The notes: generated by a model not told the origin, from the sequence alone. A DNA stretch of 64,000 nt from Misgurnus anguillicaudatus (GCF_027580225.2 NC_073351.2:5243501-5307500); one strand, 5' to 3'; counted from the first letter of the stretch, positions 42,146 to 54,086 are shown. Numbers and translations: made by a program.

Positions 42146-44880
42146 AAAAAGGGTGTTTGATATTTTGGAATTTGTAAAAACTCTATAAATAAAGTGAAGA
42201 AAAAAAAAAGTTGGCCGACCAATGAGATTGGCGCTTTTGTTCACGTGACTGGCGGTGCTGAAGTTCCAATAAAACACGACTTGGTGGCGCTCAAGCACAA
42301 AATGGTCTTGCGGAGCACGTGGAACAGGTAAACACACAAAGAAGATGCATCGAGGCTGTGGAGGTTAATGAAGGTGTCGGAGTTCCTCACATCATCGACT
42401 GAATTTCGAAGGTAACGTGATACATATTAGAACATTACAATACATAGATGTGTGGGCTATATGATTAGATTAAACTTTATTATAATTACACAAGTACAAG
42501 GTAACGGAATGCAGTTTAAGTCTAACCAGAAGTGCAAAAGCAGTATAAAAAGTGCAGGATATCAATAATAATTGCATCTAGGTGCAGGATTATGTAATAC
42601 GATGTAACAACTTACTATGGGTGGTACTATGAACATAATCTACAGAAATGTACAAATGGATGTGTACATAATAAACTAAACAGAACAGTAGTGAAATTAA
42701 TATTTAAGTAGTGCATGAATGAATTTGGATTTTAACTAGTCAGTTAAGAGTGCAATGGCTTAAGTTATTGTGAATAGTTATTCTAATATTCAGTACACAG
42801 GGGTGCAAACTATGCAATTCAAGTAGTCCAGCAGTGCAAATGAACAGGGAGTATGAAATAGACAGTCCAGTAGTGTATTGAACAGACCAGTAGTGCAAAT
42901 CTACATTATAACTGTGCAAGTAATAAAAAATGATTATTGGTGCATTACATTACGATATGTAATGCACTGACATTGAACACTTCATACCATGGCATGTTCC
43001 CTGTACACCGTGATATCACATGTTTTGTTGTTTGCACCATAGTACTTCATTGTGTGTAACTGGAACCTGTTGTACACAAACGTGGACAATTACACTGCTT
43101 CATGTTCAAAGAAAAATATTTGGTTATTATATTCATTGCTTTTTCCTAATCCTAAATAGCTTGGAGAAATCTAAAATGCAAGCCAAACCAAAGGTGGGGT
43201 TTTAGGAGGTTAATTTGTGTTCTGTGTTTAGGTAACATCTGCTGCATTTGTTCAGCCAGATAAAATACCATGAATCTAAATTACATTTGTAATCAAATAT
43301 TGACCTCATGGATATTGTGGCATGGTCCTCAGTTTGAAAGATTGTTTCTGATGAAAACTAAATTTATCTTTACAGTGTTCACAGCAATATTTCTGCTAAA
43401 ATGATGTGAGCAAAAGTGAGGAGGCCCCAGCAAGCACGTCTTCAGGATCATCCAGCACCAGCCGTGACAAGGTCCAATCTAAACAAAAGAAAACAGTCCG
43501 AGACGAACCTCTGGAGATGTACCTCTTATCAAAAGATGCTAAAAGGAAACAATTGAAAGCGAAGCACAGAAGAGAGAAAGAAGAGCACAGAAGTAGCGCT
43601 CTGCCAGTTTTGGGTCACACCTATAGATGTTTATTATATACCATTTTATTTAGTTATTTTTTTAATGTTTATACATTCAAGAAATACAGTTGAACATGTA
43701 CATTTCATAGATATGTTTATTTGCACTACAGTTCACTTAGACTTTTATCATTGTGACTTATTTGCTCTACAGCTCTGCCAGTTCTTGTTCACACAAATTA
43801 ATGTTTATTATATACCATTTTACTTATGTTTTTTAAGTGTTTATACATTTAAGAAATACATTTGAAAATGTCTAATTTCTAAATGTTGATTTGCACTACC
43901 GTTCAGTTGCACTACAGTCATTGTGACTTTTCTGGAGTGGACCAACATTTCTGAATCCTGTTTTATTAATTTAAACTGTCATGTCTCTGATTGTTAATGC
44001 AAACTGCAGTTCATTCACAAAAATAAATGTTTGATTAAAAAAACTAATTGTAAATAACGTGACATTTTGGCACTATGCATATATTTGTACATTAGTATTG
44101 TTGACCTCTTTTTGTAATAACTACATACCTAATTATTGCATCATTATATTTATAGGCAACACATACCAATTTGCAGGAGTATTAAAATTTTTGGGCACAA
44201 CCAAAATGGTGGTTCCTTGTTCTACCCACCCAACCTCTACAAAACGATTATATTGGTTAAAATGAGAACTTAAATCTTTACCCAAATCACAAAATACAAT
44301 ACATTTGGCAGGAAATTTGAGAAAATTGTTAACAGAGAAAGTGCTTGTAAAAGATTTGTTAAAAGTACACACATCGGATCACCCATTACCTTATATTTTG
44401 TGAAAGAGTTTTAATTTTGATATAAGTTAACGAGTTCTATCAAAAATAGTTACTTTTATGTGGAGATGCTGATATATTAACTGATGATAAAAGAATCGAA
44501 TCAAATAGATTTCATTTAAAAATGTATTCAAGTTCACGGAGATATTGTATGTAAAAAGATTATATATATATTCAAGAGCCATGTTTGTTTGTTTGCTAGT
44601 TAACCAAAAATCGTATATGAATGGTTATTGACGCGAGTGTAACTGTCTCTCTTCTGTGTGACAAGTGAGTGTCAGAACAGACGCATAACGTCTCGCAGCG
44701 CCGCCCCGTGTACCGGCATATATCTGTTTTGTATCAGGCGCCATCTAATGTCCAGGGAGTGAAATTGCACCTCACTCGGCTCAGCGCCAGTAAAATTCGT
44801 TTGGGTGTGAAAGCAGAAAAACGTGACGTTAAAACGTCGACGATAAACGCGCACGAAAAACGTCCCGGTGTGTAAAGACC
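42146..44880. mobile_element. 2.7-kb non-array insertion, probably a DNA transposon remnant
   Basis: Array spacer stops after GAAGTTAAAAAG (42145) and resumes at TTAAAATGCCACC (44882). The right end, read inverted, is GGTCTTTACACACCGGGACG, which has the look of a DNA-transposon terminus. No matching left end was found, so the element may be truncated or composite. The only plausible coding part is 43406-43693. Confidence 0.55.
43406..43693 (+). pseudogene. Lys/Glu-rich coding remnant
   Basis: It reads a Ser-rich start (EEAPASTSSGSSSTSRDKVQ), then RDEPLEMYLLSKDAKRKQLK and HRREKEEHRS. After that it runs into AT-rich, hydrophobic translation that looks non-coding. The charged helical end resembles accessory DNA-binding proteins of PIF/Harbinger-type elements, but I do not recognise it. 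No clear ATG is in frame; a stop lies just upstream, so an upstream exon is likely. Confidence 0.4.
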
Positions 44881-45007
44881 TTTAAAATGCCACCATCAAG
44901 CCATCTACTGGGTGACACGAAGGTTTGTTGTTTGAGAAGGCTTGGTTTTTCCAAAGCATCTTTTTCATTGCCACAAGCAGCTCTGCACAGGCTTTTACCA
45001 ACAACAA

Positions 45008-45079
45008 AGGTTCCACCGAGACTTAAACTCGGATCACTGGATTCAAAGTCCAGAGTGCTAACCATTACACCATGGAACC
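45008..45079 (-). tRNA. trnQ-UUG: tRNA-Gln-like (anticodon TTG), T-loop variant
   Basis: ACTTAAACTC changes the invariant C of the T loop to T, damaging the internal B box. Confidence 0.65.
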
Positions 45080-45294
45080 TGCACGCAAAAAAGCACTGCT
45101 TGACCCATACTTGCAAAGATCCAACCAATACAGTATCAAAGAAGTTAAAAAGTTAAATTGTGGAGTGTTAAAAATGCCACCATCAAGCCATCTACTGAGG
45201 GACACAAAGGTTCGTTGTTTGAGAAGGCTTGGTTTTTCCAAAGCATCTGTTTCATTAGCACAAGCAGCTCTACACAGGCTTTTGCCAACAACGA

Positions 45295-45325
45295 AGGTTC
45301 CACCGAGACTTGAACTCGGATCACT
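45295..45325 (-). pseudogene. tRNA-Gln 3' fragment
   Basis: T arm and acceptor strand only, then a jump to CGAAGCCACC spacer. Confidence 0.75.
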
Positions 45326-45462
45326 CGAAGCCACCATCAAGCCATCTACTGGGTAACACAAAGGTTCGTTGTATGAGAATCATTTAATGAGGTGTCTTGG
45401 TTTTTCCAAAGCATCTGCTTCATTGCCACAAACAGCTCTGCACAGGCTTTCACCAACAACAA

Positions 45463-45534
45463 TGATTCCACCGAGACTTGAACTTGGATCACTGGATTCA
45501 AAGTCCAGAGTGCTAACCATTACACCATGGAACC
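45463..45534 (-). tRNA. trnQ-UUG: tRNA-Gln (anticodon TTG), diverged
   Basis: Acceptor change (GATTCC) and T-stem change (AACTTGG). Confidence 0.7.
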
Positions 45535-45749
45535 TGCATGGAAAAGAGCACTGCTTGACCCAAACTTGCAAAGTTAAAAACCAATACAGTATCAAAGAAG
45601 TTAAAAAGATAAATTGTGGAGTGTTAAAATGCCACCATCAAGCCATCTACTGGGTGACACGAAGGTTTGTTGTTTGAGAGGGCTTGGTTTTTCCAAAGCA
45701 TCTTTTTCATTGCCACAAGCAGCTCTGCACAGGCTTTTACCAACAACAA

Positions 45750-45819
45750 AGGTTCCACCGAGACTTGAACTCGGATCACTGGATTCAAAGTCCAGAGTCC
45801 AGAGTGCTAACCATTACAC
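45750..45819 (-). pseudogene. tRNA-Gln copy, duplicated stem and missing 5' end
   Basis: TCCAGAG is duplicated in the anticodon stem and the acceptor 5' strand is absent. Confidence 0.75.
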
Positions 45820-45834
45820 TTTTGCCAACAACAA

Positions 45835-45906
45835 AGGTTCCACCGAGACTTGAACTTGGATCACTGGATTCAAAGTCCAGAGTGCTAACCATTACACCAT
45901 GGAACC
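45835..45906 (-). tRNA. trnQ-UUG: tRNA-Gln (anticodon TTG)
   Basis: One T-stem change (AACTTGG). It lies only 15 bp from the broken copy at 45750. Confidence 0.8.
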
Positions 45907-46121
45907 TGCATGGAAAAGAGCACTGCTTGACCCAAACTTGGAAAGTTAAAAACCAATACAGTATCAAAGAAGTTAAAAAGATAAATTGTGGAGTGTTAAA
46001 ATGCCACCATCAAGCCATCTACTGGGTGACACGAAGGTTTGTTGTTTGAGGAGGCTTGGTTTTTCCAAAGCATCTTTTTCATTGCCACAAGCAGCTCTGC
46101 ACAGGCTTTTTCCAACATCAA

Positions 46122-46193
46122 AGGTTCCACCGAGACTTGAACTCGGATCACTGGATTCAAAGTCCAGAGTGCTAAACATTACACCATGGAACC
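46122..46193 (-). tRNA. trnQ-UUG: tRNA-Gln (anticodon TTG), D-loop variant
   Basis: GCTAAACATT alters one G of the invariant D-loop GG pair. Confidence 0.75.
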
Positions 46194-46584
46194 GGCCTGG
46201 AAAAGCACTGCTTGACCCAAACTTGCAAAGTTCCAACCAATACAGTATGAAATAGGTAAAAAGTTAAATTGTGTAGTGTTAAAAATGCCACCATCAAGCC
46301 ATCTACTGAGTGACACGAAGGTTCGTTGTTTGAGAAGGCTTGGTTTTTCCAAAGCATCTTTTTCATTGTCACAAGCAGCTCTGCACAGGCTTTTACCAAC
46401 AACAAAGGTCCCAACCAATACAGTATGAAAGAAGTTAAAAAGTTAAATTGTGTAGTGTTAAAAATGACACCATGAAGCCATCTACTGGGAGACACAAAGG
46501 TTTGTTGTTTGAGAAGGCTTGGTTTTTCCAAAGCATCTGTTTCATTGCTACAAGCAGCTCTGCACAGGCTTTTGCCAACAACAA

Positions 46585-46656
46585 AGGTTCCACCGAGAAT
46601 TGAACTCGGATCACTGGATTCAAAGTCCAGAGTGCTAACCATTACACCATGGAACC
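46585..46656 (-). tRNA. trnQ-UUG: tRNA-Gln (anticodon TTG)
   Basis: One T-loop difference (GAGAATTG). Confidence 0.85.
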
Positions 46657-46870
46657 GCCATGGACAAAGCACTGCTTGACCCAAACTTGGAAAGTTCCAA
46701 CCAATACAGTATCAAAGAAGTTAAAAAGATAAATTGTGGAGTGTTAAAAACGCCACCATCAAGCCATGTACTGGGGGACACGAAGGTTTGTTGTTTGAGA
46801 AGGCTTGGTTTTTCCAAAGCATCTTTTTCATTGCCACAAGCAGCTCTGCACAGGCTTTTACCAACAACAA

Positions 46871-46942
46871 AGGTTCCACCGAGACTTGAACTCGGATCAC
46901 TGGATTCAAAGTCCAGAGTGCTAAACATTACACCATGGAACC
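46871..46942 (-). tRNA. trnQ-UUG: tRNA-Gln (anticodon TTG), D-loop variant
   Basis: It carries the GCTAAACATT change. Confidence 0.75.
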
Positions 46943-47511
46943 GGCCTGGAAAAGCACTGCTTGACCCAAACTTGCAAAGTTCCAACCAATACAGTATGAA
47001 ATAGGTAAAAAGTTAAATTGTGTAGTGTTAAAAATGCCACCATCAAGCCATCTACTGAGTGACACGAAGGTTCGTTGTTTGAGAAGGCTTGGTTTTTCCA
47101 AAGCATCTTTTTCATTGTCACAAGCAGCTCTGCACAGGCTTTTACCAACAACAAAGGTCCCAACCAATACAGTATGAAAGAAGTTAAAAAGTTAAATTGT
47201 GTAGTGTTAAAAATGACACCATGAAGCCATCTACTGGGAGACACAAAGGTTTGTTGTTTGAGAAGGCTTGGTTTTTCCAAAGCATCTTTTTCATTGTCAC
47301 AAGCAGCTCTGCACAGGCTTTTACCAACAACAAAGGTCCCAACCAATACAGTATGAAATAGTTAAAAAGTTAAATTGTGGAGTGTTAAAAATGCCACCAT
47401 CAAGCCATCTACTGAGTGACACGAAGGTTCGTTGTTTGAGAAGGCTTGGTTTTTCCAAAGCATCTTTTTCATTGTCACAAGCAGCTCTGCACAGGCTTTT
47501 TCCAACATCAA

Positions 47512-47583
47512 AGGTTCCACCGAGACTTGAACTCGGATCACTGGATTCAAAGTCCAGAGTGCTAAACATTACACCATGGAACC
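47512..47583 (-). tRNA. trnQ-UUG: tRNA-Gln (anticodon TTG), D-loop variant
   Basis: GCTAAACATT again; the third copy of this subtype within 1.4 kb. Confidence 0.75.
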
Positions 47584-47796
47584 GGCCTGGAAAAGCACTG
47601 CTTGACCCAAACTTGCAAAGTTCCAACCAATACAGTATGAAAGAAGTTAAAAAGTTAAATTGTGGAGTGTTAAAAATGGCACCATCAAGCCATCTACTGA
47701 GTGACACGAAGGTTCGTTGTTTGAGAAGGCTTGGTTTTTCCAAAGCATCTTTTTCATTGCCACAAGCAGCTCTGCACAGGCTTTTACCAACAACAA

Positions 47797-47827
47797 AGGT
47801 TCCACCGAGAATTGAACTCGGATCACT
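47797..47827 (-). pseudogene. tRNA-Gln 3' fragment
   Basis: It ends at GGATCACT and joins CGGAGCCACCTACTGGG spacer. Confidence 0.75.
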
Positions 47828-48092
47828 CGGAGCCACCTACTGGGTGACACAAAGGTTCGTTGTTTGAGAATCATTTAATGAGGTGTCTTGGTTTTTCCAA
47901 AGCATCTTTTTCATTGTCACAAGCAGCTCTGCACAGGCTTTTACCAACAACAAAGGTTCCAACCAATACAGTATGAAAGAAGTTAAAAAGTTAAATTGTG
48001 TAGTGTTAAAAATGACACCATGAAGCCATCTACTGGGTGACACGAAGGTTCGTTATTTGAGGAGCCTCTGCACAGGCTTTTACCAACAACAA

Positions 48093-48164
48093 AGGTTCCA
48101 CCAAGACTTGACCTCGGATCACTGGATTCAAAGACCAGAGTGCTAACCATTACACCATGGAACC
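48093..48164 (-). tRNA. trnQ-UUG: tRNA-Gln-like (anticodon TTG), diverged
   Basis: Changes CCAAGAC, TTGACCTC and AAGACCAG weaken the T and anticodon stems. Confidence 0.6.
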
Positions 48165-48378
48165 TGCACAGAAAAAGACACTGCTTGACCCAAACTTGCA
48201 AAGTTCCAACCAATACAGTATGAAATAGTTGAAAAGTTAAATTGTGGAGTGTTAAAAATGGCAACATCAAGCCATATACTGGGTGACACGAAGGTTCGTT
48301 ATTTGAGAAGGCTTGGTTTTTCCAAAGCATCTTTTTCATTGCCACAAGCAGCTCTGCACAGGCTTTTAACAACAACAA

Positions 48379-48450
48379 AGGTTGTACCGAGACTTGAACT
48401 CGGATCACTGGATTCAAAGTCCAGAGTGCTAACCATTACACCATGGAACC
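48379..48450 (-). tRNA. trnQ-UUG: tRNA-Gln (anticodon TTG), acceptor variant
   Basis: GGTTGTACC breaks acceptor pairing at two positions. Confidence 0.68.
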
Positions 48451-48588
48451 TGCATGCAAAAAAAACTGCTTGACCCAAACTTGCAAAGTTCCAACCAATA
48501 CAGTATGAAAGAGTTGAAAAGTCATCTACTGGGTGACACGAAGGTTCGTTATTTGAGGAGCCTCTGCAGAGGCTTTTACCAACAACAA

Positions 48589-48660
48589 AGGTTCCACCGA
48601 GACTTGAACTCGGATCACTGGATTCAAAGTCCAGAGTGCTAACCATTACACCATGGAACC
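48589..48660 (-). tRNA. trnQ-UUG: tRNA-Gln (anticodon TTG)
   Basis: Identical to the consensus, in a shortened unit. Confidence 0.95.
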
Positions 48661-48874
48661 TGCACAGAATAAAACACTGCTTGACCCAAACTTGGAAAGT
48701 TCCAACCAATACAGTATGAAATGGGTAAAAAGTTAAATTGTGGAGTGTTAAAAATGACACCATGAAGCCATCTACTGGGTGACACGAAGGTTCATTTATT
48801 GAGAAGGCTTGGTTTTTCCAAAGCATCTTTTTCATTGCCACAAGCAGCTCTGCACAGGCTTTTACCAACAACAA

Positions 48875-48946
48875 AGGTTCCACCGAGACTTGAACCCAGA
48901 TCACGGGATTCAAAGTCCAGAGTGCTAACCATTACACCATGGAACC
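48875..48946 (-). tRNA. trnQ-UUG: tRNA-Gln (anticodon TTG), diverged
   Basis: AACCCAGATCACGGG changes the T arm and variable region. Confidence 0.68.
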
Positions 48947-49162
48947 GGCATGGAAAAAAAAGGACTGCTTGACCCAAACTTGCACAGTTCCAACCAATAC
49001 AGTATGAAATAGTTAAAAAGTTAAATTGTGGAGTGTTAAAAGTGCCACCATCAAGCCATCTACTGGGTGACACGAAGGTTCAATGTTTGAGAAGGCTTGG
49101 TTTTTCCAAAGCATCTTTTTCATTGCCACAAGCAGCTCTGCACAGGCTTTTACCAACAACAG

Positions 49163-49234
49163 AGGTTCCACCGAGACTTAAACTCAGATCACTGGATTCA
49201 AAGTGCAGAGAGCTAACCATTACACCATGGAACC
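49163..49234 (-). pseudogene. class B tRNA-Gln relic
   Basis: It carries three linked changes: T-loop ACTTAAACTC, anticodon stem AAGTGCAG and D stem GAGAGCTA. Each costs a stem pair or an invariant base. Confidence 0.78.
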
Positions 49235-49450
49235 TGCATGGAAAAGAGCACTGCTTGACCCAAACTTGGAAAGTTAAAAACCAATACAGTATCAAAGAAG
49301 TTAAAAAGATAAATTGTGGAGTGTTAAAAATGCCACCATCAAGCCATCTACTGGGTGACACGAAGGTTCAATGTTTGAGAAGGCTTGGTTTTTCCAAAGC
49401 ATCTTTTTCATTGCCACAAGCAGCTCTGCACAGGCTTTTACCAACCACAG

Positions 49451-49522
49451 AGGTTCCACCGAGACTTGAACTCGGATCACTGGATTCAAAGTCCAGAGTG
49501 CTAACCATTATACCATGGAACC
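49451..49522 (-). tRNA. trnQ-UUG: tRNA-Gln (anticodon TTG)
   Basis: One D-stem (A-box) change, TTATACCATGG. Confidence 0.78.
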
Positions 49523-49913
49523 GGCCTGGAAAAGCACTGCTTGACCCAAACTTGCAAAGTTCCAACCAATACAGTATGAAATAGGTAAAAAGTTAAATTG
49601 TGTAGTGTTAAAAATGCCACCATCAAGCCATCTACTGAGTGACACGAAGGTTCGTTGTTTGAGAAGGCTTGGTTTTTCCAAAGCGTCTTTTTCATTGTCA
49701 CAAGCAGCTCTGCACAGGCTTTTACCAACAACAAAGGTCCCAACCAATACAGTATGAAAGAAGTTAAAAAGTTAAATTGTGTAGTGTTAAAAATGACACC
49801 ATGAAGCCATCTACTGGGAGACACAATGGTTTGTTGTTTGAGAAGGCTTGGTTTTTCCAAAGCATCTGTTTCATTGCCACAAGCAGCTCTGCACAGGCTT
49901 TTACCAACAACAA

Positions 49914-49944
49914 AGGTTCCACCGAGAATTGAACTCGGATCACT
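49914..49944 (-). pseudogene. tRNA-Gln 3' fragment
   Basis: GAGAATTG subtype, cut at GGATCACT. Confidence 0.75.
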
Positions 49945-50051
49945 CGGAGCCACCTACTGGGTGACACAAAGGTTCGTTGTATGAGAATCATTTAATGAGG
50001 TGTCTTGGTTTTTCCAAAGCATCTGTCTGCACAGGCTTTCACCAACAACAA

Positions 50052-50123
50052 AGGTTCCACCGAGACTTGAACTCGGATCACTGGATTCAAAGTCCAGAGT
50101 GCTAACCATTACACCATGGAACC
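50052..50123 (-). tRNA. trnQ-UUG: tRNA-Gln (anticodon TTG)
   Basis: Identical to the consensus. Confidence 0.95.
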
Positions 50124-50337
50124 GCCATGGACAAAGCACTGCTTGACCCAAACTTGCAAAGTTCCAACCAATACAGTATCAAAGAAGTTAAAAAGATAAA
50201 TTGTGGAGTGTTAAAAATGCCACCATCAAGCCATCTACTGGGGGACACGAAGGTTTGTTGTTTGAGAAGGCTTGGTTTTTCCAAAGCATCTGTTTCATTG
50301 CCACAAGCAGCTCTGCACAGGCTTTTACCAACAACAA

Positions 50338-50409
50338 AGGTTACACCGAGACTTGAACTCGGATCACTGGATTCAAAGTCCAGAGTGCTAACCATTACAC
50401 CATGGAACC
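50338..50409 (-). tRNA. trnQ-UUG: tRNA-Gln (anticodon TTG)
   Basis: One acceptor mismatch (GGTTACACC). Confidence 0.82.
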
Positions 50410-50811
50410 GCCATGGACAAAGCACTGCTTGACCCAAACTTGCAAAGTTAAAAACCAATACAGTATCAAAGAAGTTAAACAGATAAATTGTGGAGTGTTA
50501 AAATGCCACCATCAAGCCATCTACTGGTGACACAAAGGTTCGTTGTTTGAGAAGGCTTGGTTTTTCCAAAGCATCTTTTTCATTGTCACAAGCAGCTCTG
50601 CACAGGCTTTTACCAACAACAAAGGTCCCAACCAATACAGTATGAAAGAAGTTAAAAAGTTAAATTGTGTAGTGTTAAAAATGACACCATGAAGCCATCT
50701 ACTGGGAGACACAATGGTTTGTTGTTTGAGAAGGCTTGGTTTTTCCAAAGCATCTGTTTCATTGCCACAAGCAGCTCTGCACAGGCTTTTACCAACAACA
50801 AAGGTTCCACC

Positions 50812-50832
50812 GAGAATTGAACTCGGATCACT
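50812..50832 (-). pseudogene. tRNA-Gln 3' fragment
   Basis: GAGAATTG subtype, joined to CGGAGCCACCTACTGGG spacer after GGATCACT. Confidence 0.7.
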
Positions 50833-50958
50833 CGGAGCCACCTACTGGGTGACACAAAGGTTCGTTGTATGAGAATCTTTTAATGAGGTGTCTTGGTTTT
50901 TCCAAAGCATCTGTTTCATTGCCACAAGCAGCTCTGCACAGGCTTTTGCCAACAACAA

Positions 50959-51030
50959 AGGTTCCACCGAGACTTGAACTCGGATCACTGGATTCAAAGT
51001 CCAGAGTGCTAACCATTACACCATGGAACC
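50959..51030 (-). tRNA. trnQ-UUG: tRNA-Gln (anticodon TTG)
   Basis: Identical to the consensus. Confidence 0.95.
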
Positions 51031-51244
51031 GCCATGGACAAAGCACTGCTTGACCCAAACTTGCAAAGTTCCAACCAATACAGTATCAAAGAAGTTAAAA
51101 AGATAAATTGTGGAGTGTTAAAAATGCCACCATCAAGCCATCTACTGGGGGACACGAAGGTTTGTTGTTTGAGAAGGCTTGGTTTTTCCAAAGCATCTGT
51201 TTCATTGCCACAAGCAGCTCTGCACAGGCTTTTACCAACAACAA

Positions 51245-51316
51245 AGGTTACACCGAGACTTGAACTCGGATCACTGGATTCAAAGTCCAGAGTGCTAACC
51301 ATTACACCATGGAACC
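51245..51316 (-). tRNA. trnQ-UUG: tRNA-Gln (anticodon TTG)
   Basis: GGTTACACC acceptor variant. Confidence 0.82.
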
Positions 51317-51544
51317 GCCATGGACAAAGCACTGCTTGACCCAAACTTGCAAAGTTAAAAACCAATACAGTATCAAAGAAGTTAAAAAGATAAATTGTGG
51401 AGTGTTAAAATGCCACCATCAAGCCATCTACTCGGTGACACAAAGGTTCGTTGTATGAGAATCATTTAATGAGGTGTCTTGGTTTTTCCAAAGCATCTGT
51501 TTCATTGCCACAAGCAGCTCTGCACAGGCTTTTGCCAACAACAA

Positions 51545-51616
51545 AGGTTCCACCGAGACTTGAACTCGGATCACTGGATTCAAAGTCCAGAGTGCTAACC
51601 ATTACACCATGGAACC
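51545..51616 (-). tRNA. trnQ-UUG: tRNA-Gln (anticodon TTG)
   Basis: Identical to the consensus. Confidence 0.95.
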
Positions 51617-51845
51617 GCCATGGAAAAGAGCACTGCTTGACCCAAACTTGCAAAGTTAAAAACCAATACAGTATCAAAGAAGTTAAAAAGATAAATTGTG
51701 GAGTGTTAAAATGCCACCATCAAGCCATCTACTCGGTGACACAAAGGTTCGTTGTATGAGAATCATTTAATGAGGTGTCTTGGTTTTTCCAAAGCATCTG
51801 TTTCATTGCCACAAGCAGCTCTGCACAGGCTTTTGCCAACAACAA

Positions 51846-51917
51846 AGGTTCCACCGAGACTTGAACTCGGATCACTGGATTCAAAGTCCAGAGTGCTAAC
51901 CATTACACCATGTAACC
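51846..51917 (-). tRNA. trnQ-UUG: tRNA-Gln (anticodon TTG)
   Basis: Acceptor 5' strand reads GTAACC on the + strand, one mismatch. Confidence 0.8.
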
Positions 51918-52130
51918 GCCATGGACAAAGCACTGCTTCACCCAAACTTGCAAAGTTAAAAACCAATACAGTATCAAAGAAGTTAAACAGATAAATTGTG
52001 GAGTGTTAAAATGCCACCATCAAGCCATCTACTGGTGACACGAAGGTTCGTTGTTTGAGAAGACTTGGTTTTTCCAAAGCATCTTTTTCATTGCCACAAG
52101 CAGCTCTGCACAGGCTTTTACCAACAACAA

Positions 52131-52202
52131 AGGTTCCACCGAGACTTGAACTCGGATCACTGGATTCAAAGTCCAGAATGCTAACCATTACACCATGGAA
52201 CC
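52131..52202 (-). tRNA. trnQ-UUG: tRNA-Gln (anticodon TTG)
   Basis: CCAGAATGC variant at the D/anticodon-stem junction. Confidence 0.85.
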
Positions 52203-52416
52203 TGCATGGAAAAGCGCACTGCTTGACCCAAACTTGCAAAGTTAAAAACACATACAGTATCAAAGAAGTTAAAAAGATAAATTGTGGAGTGTTAAAATGC
52301 CACCATCAAGCCATCTACTGGTGACACGAAGGTTCGTTGTTTGAGAAGACTTGGTTTTTCCAAAGCATCTTTTTCATTGCCACAAGCAGCTCTGCACAGG
52401 CTTTTACCAACAACAA

Positions 52417-52488
52417 AGGTTCCACCGAGACTTGAACTCGGATCACTGGATTCAAAGTCCAGAGTGCTAACCATTACACCATGGAACC
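52417..52488 (-). tRNA. trnQ-UUG: tRNA-Gln (anticodon TTG)
   Basis: Identical to the consensus. Confidence 0.95.
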
Positions 52489-52662
52489 TGTGTGCAATAC
52501 AGGACAGTTTGACCCAAACTTGCAAAGTTCCAACCAATACAATATGAAATAGTTCAAAAGTGAAATTGTGGAGTGTTAAAAATGCCACCATCAAGCCATC
52601 TACTGGGTGACACGAAGGTTCGTTATTTGAGGAGCCTCTGCACAGGCTTTTACCAACAACAA

Positions 52663-52734
52663 AGGTTCCACCAAGACTTGACCTCGGATCACTGGATTCA
52701 AAGACCAGAGTGCTAACCATTACACCATGGAACC
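52663..52734 (-). tRNA. trnQ-UUG: tRNA-Gln-like (anticodon TTG), diverged
   Basis: Same set of changes as the copy at 48093, so part of a duplicated block. Confidence 0.6.
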
Positions 52735-52948
52735 TGCACAGAAAAAGACACTGCTTGACCCAAACTTGCAAAGTTCCAACCAATACAGTATGAAATAGTT
52801 GAAAAGTCAAATTGTGGAGTGTTAAAAATGGCAACATCAAGCCATATACTGGGTGACACGAAGGTTCGTTATTTGAGAAGGCTTGGTTTTTCCAAAGCAT
52901 CTTTTTCATTGCCACAAGCAGCTCTGCACAGGCTTTTAACAACAACAA

Positions 52949-53019
52949 AGGTTCCACCGAGACTTGAACTCGGATCACTGGATTCAAAGTCCAGAGTGCT
53001 AACCATTACACCATGTACC
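52949..53019 (-). pseudogene. tRNA-Gln copy with acceptor deletion
   Basis: The 5' acceptor strand is shortened to CCATGTACC; the rest matches the consensus. Confidence 0.72.
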
Positions 53020-53233
53020 TGCACGGAGTAAAACACTGCTTGACCCAAACTTGGAAAGTTGTAACCAATACAGTATGAAATGGGTAAAAAGTTAAATTGT
53101 GGAGTGTTAAAAATGACACCATGAAGCCATCTACTGGGTGACACGAAGGTTCATTATTTGAGAAGGCTTGGTTTTTCCAAAGCATCTTTTTCATTGCCAC
53201 AAGCAGCTCTGCACAGGCTTTTACCAACAACAA

Positions 53234-53305
53234 AGGTTCCACCGAGACTTGAACCCAGATCACGGGTTTCAAAGTCCAGAGTGCTAACCATTACACCATG
53301 GAACC
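53234..53305 (-). tRNA. trnQ-UUG: tRNA-Gln (anticodon TTG), diverged
   Basis: AACCCAGATCACGGGTTTC alters the T arm, variable region and anticodon stem. Confidence 0.62.
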
Positions 53306-53519
53306 GGCGCTGATAAAAACACTGCTTGACCCAAACTTGCAAAGTTCCAACCAATACAGTATGAAATAGTTAAAAAGTTAAATTGTGGAGTGTTAAAAAT
53401 GCCACCATCAAGCCATCTACTAGGTGACACGAAGGTTCGTTGTTTGAGAAGGATTGGTTTTTCCAAAGCATCTTTTTCATTGCCACAAGCAGCTCTGCAC
53501 AGGCTTTTACCAACAACAA

Positions 53520-53591
53520 AGATTCCACCAAGACTTAAACTCAGATCACTGGATTCAAAGTGCAGAGAGCTAACCATTACACCATGGAACC
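53520..53591 (-). pseudogene. class B tRNA-Gln relic
   Basis: Class B changes plus GATTCCACCAAG in the acceptor and T stem. Confidence 0.78.
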
Positions 53592-53801
53592 AGCATGGAT
53601 AAGCACTGCTTGGTCGAAACTTGCAAAGGTCCAACAATAAACTATTAAATAGTTAAAAAGTTAAATTGTGGAGTGTTAAAAATGCCACCATCAAGCCATC
53701 TACTGGGTGACACAAAGGTTCAATGTTTGAGAAGGCTTGGTTTTTCCAAAGCATCTTTTTCATTGCCACAAGCAGCTCTGAACAGGCCTTACCAACAACA
53801 A

Positions 53802-53873
53802 AGGTTCCACCGAGACTTGAACTCGGATCACTGGATTCAAAGTCCAGAGTGCTAACCATTACACCATGGAACC
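53802..53873 (-). tRNA. trnQ-UUG: tRNA-Gln (anticodon TTG)
   Basis: Identical to the consensus; the upstream spacer has the GAACAGGCCTTACC variant. Confidence 0.95.
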
Positions 53874-54086
53874 GGCATGTAGAAAAGCAATGCTTGACCC
53901 AAACTTGCAAAGTTCCAACAATAAACTATTAAATAGTTAAAAAGTTAAATTGTGGAGTGTTAAAAATGCCACCACCAAGCCATCTACTGGGTGACACGAA
54001 GGTTCGTTGTTTGAGAAGGCTTGGTTTTTCCAAAGCATCTTATTAATTGTCACAAGCAGCTCGGCACAGGCTTTTACCAACAACAA

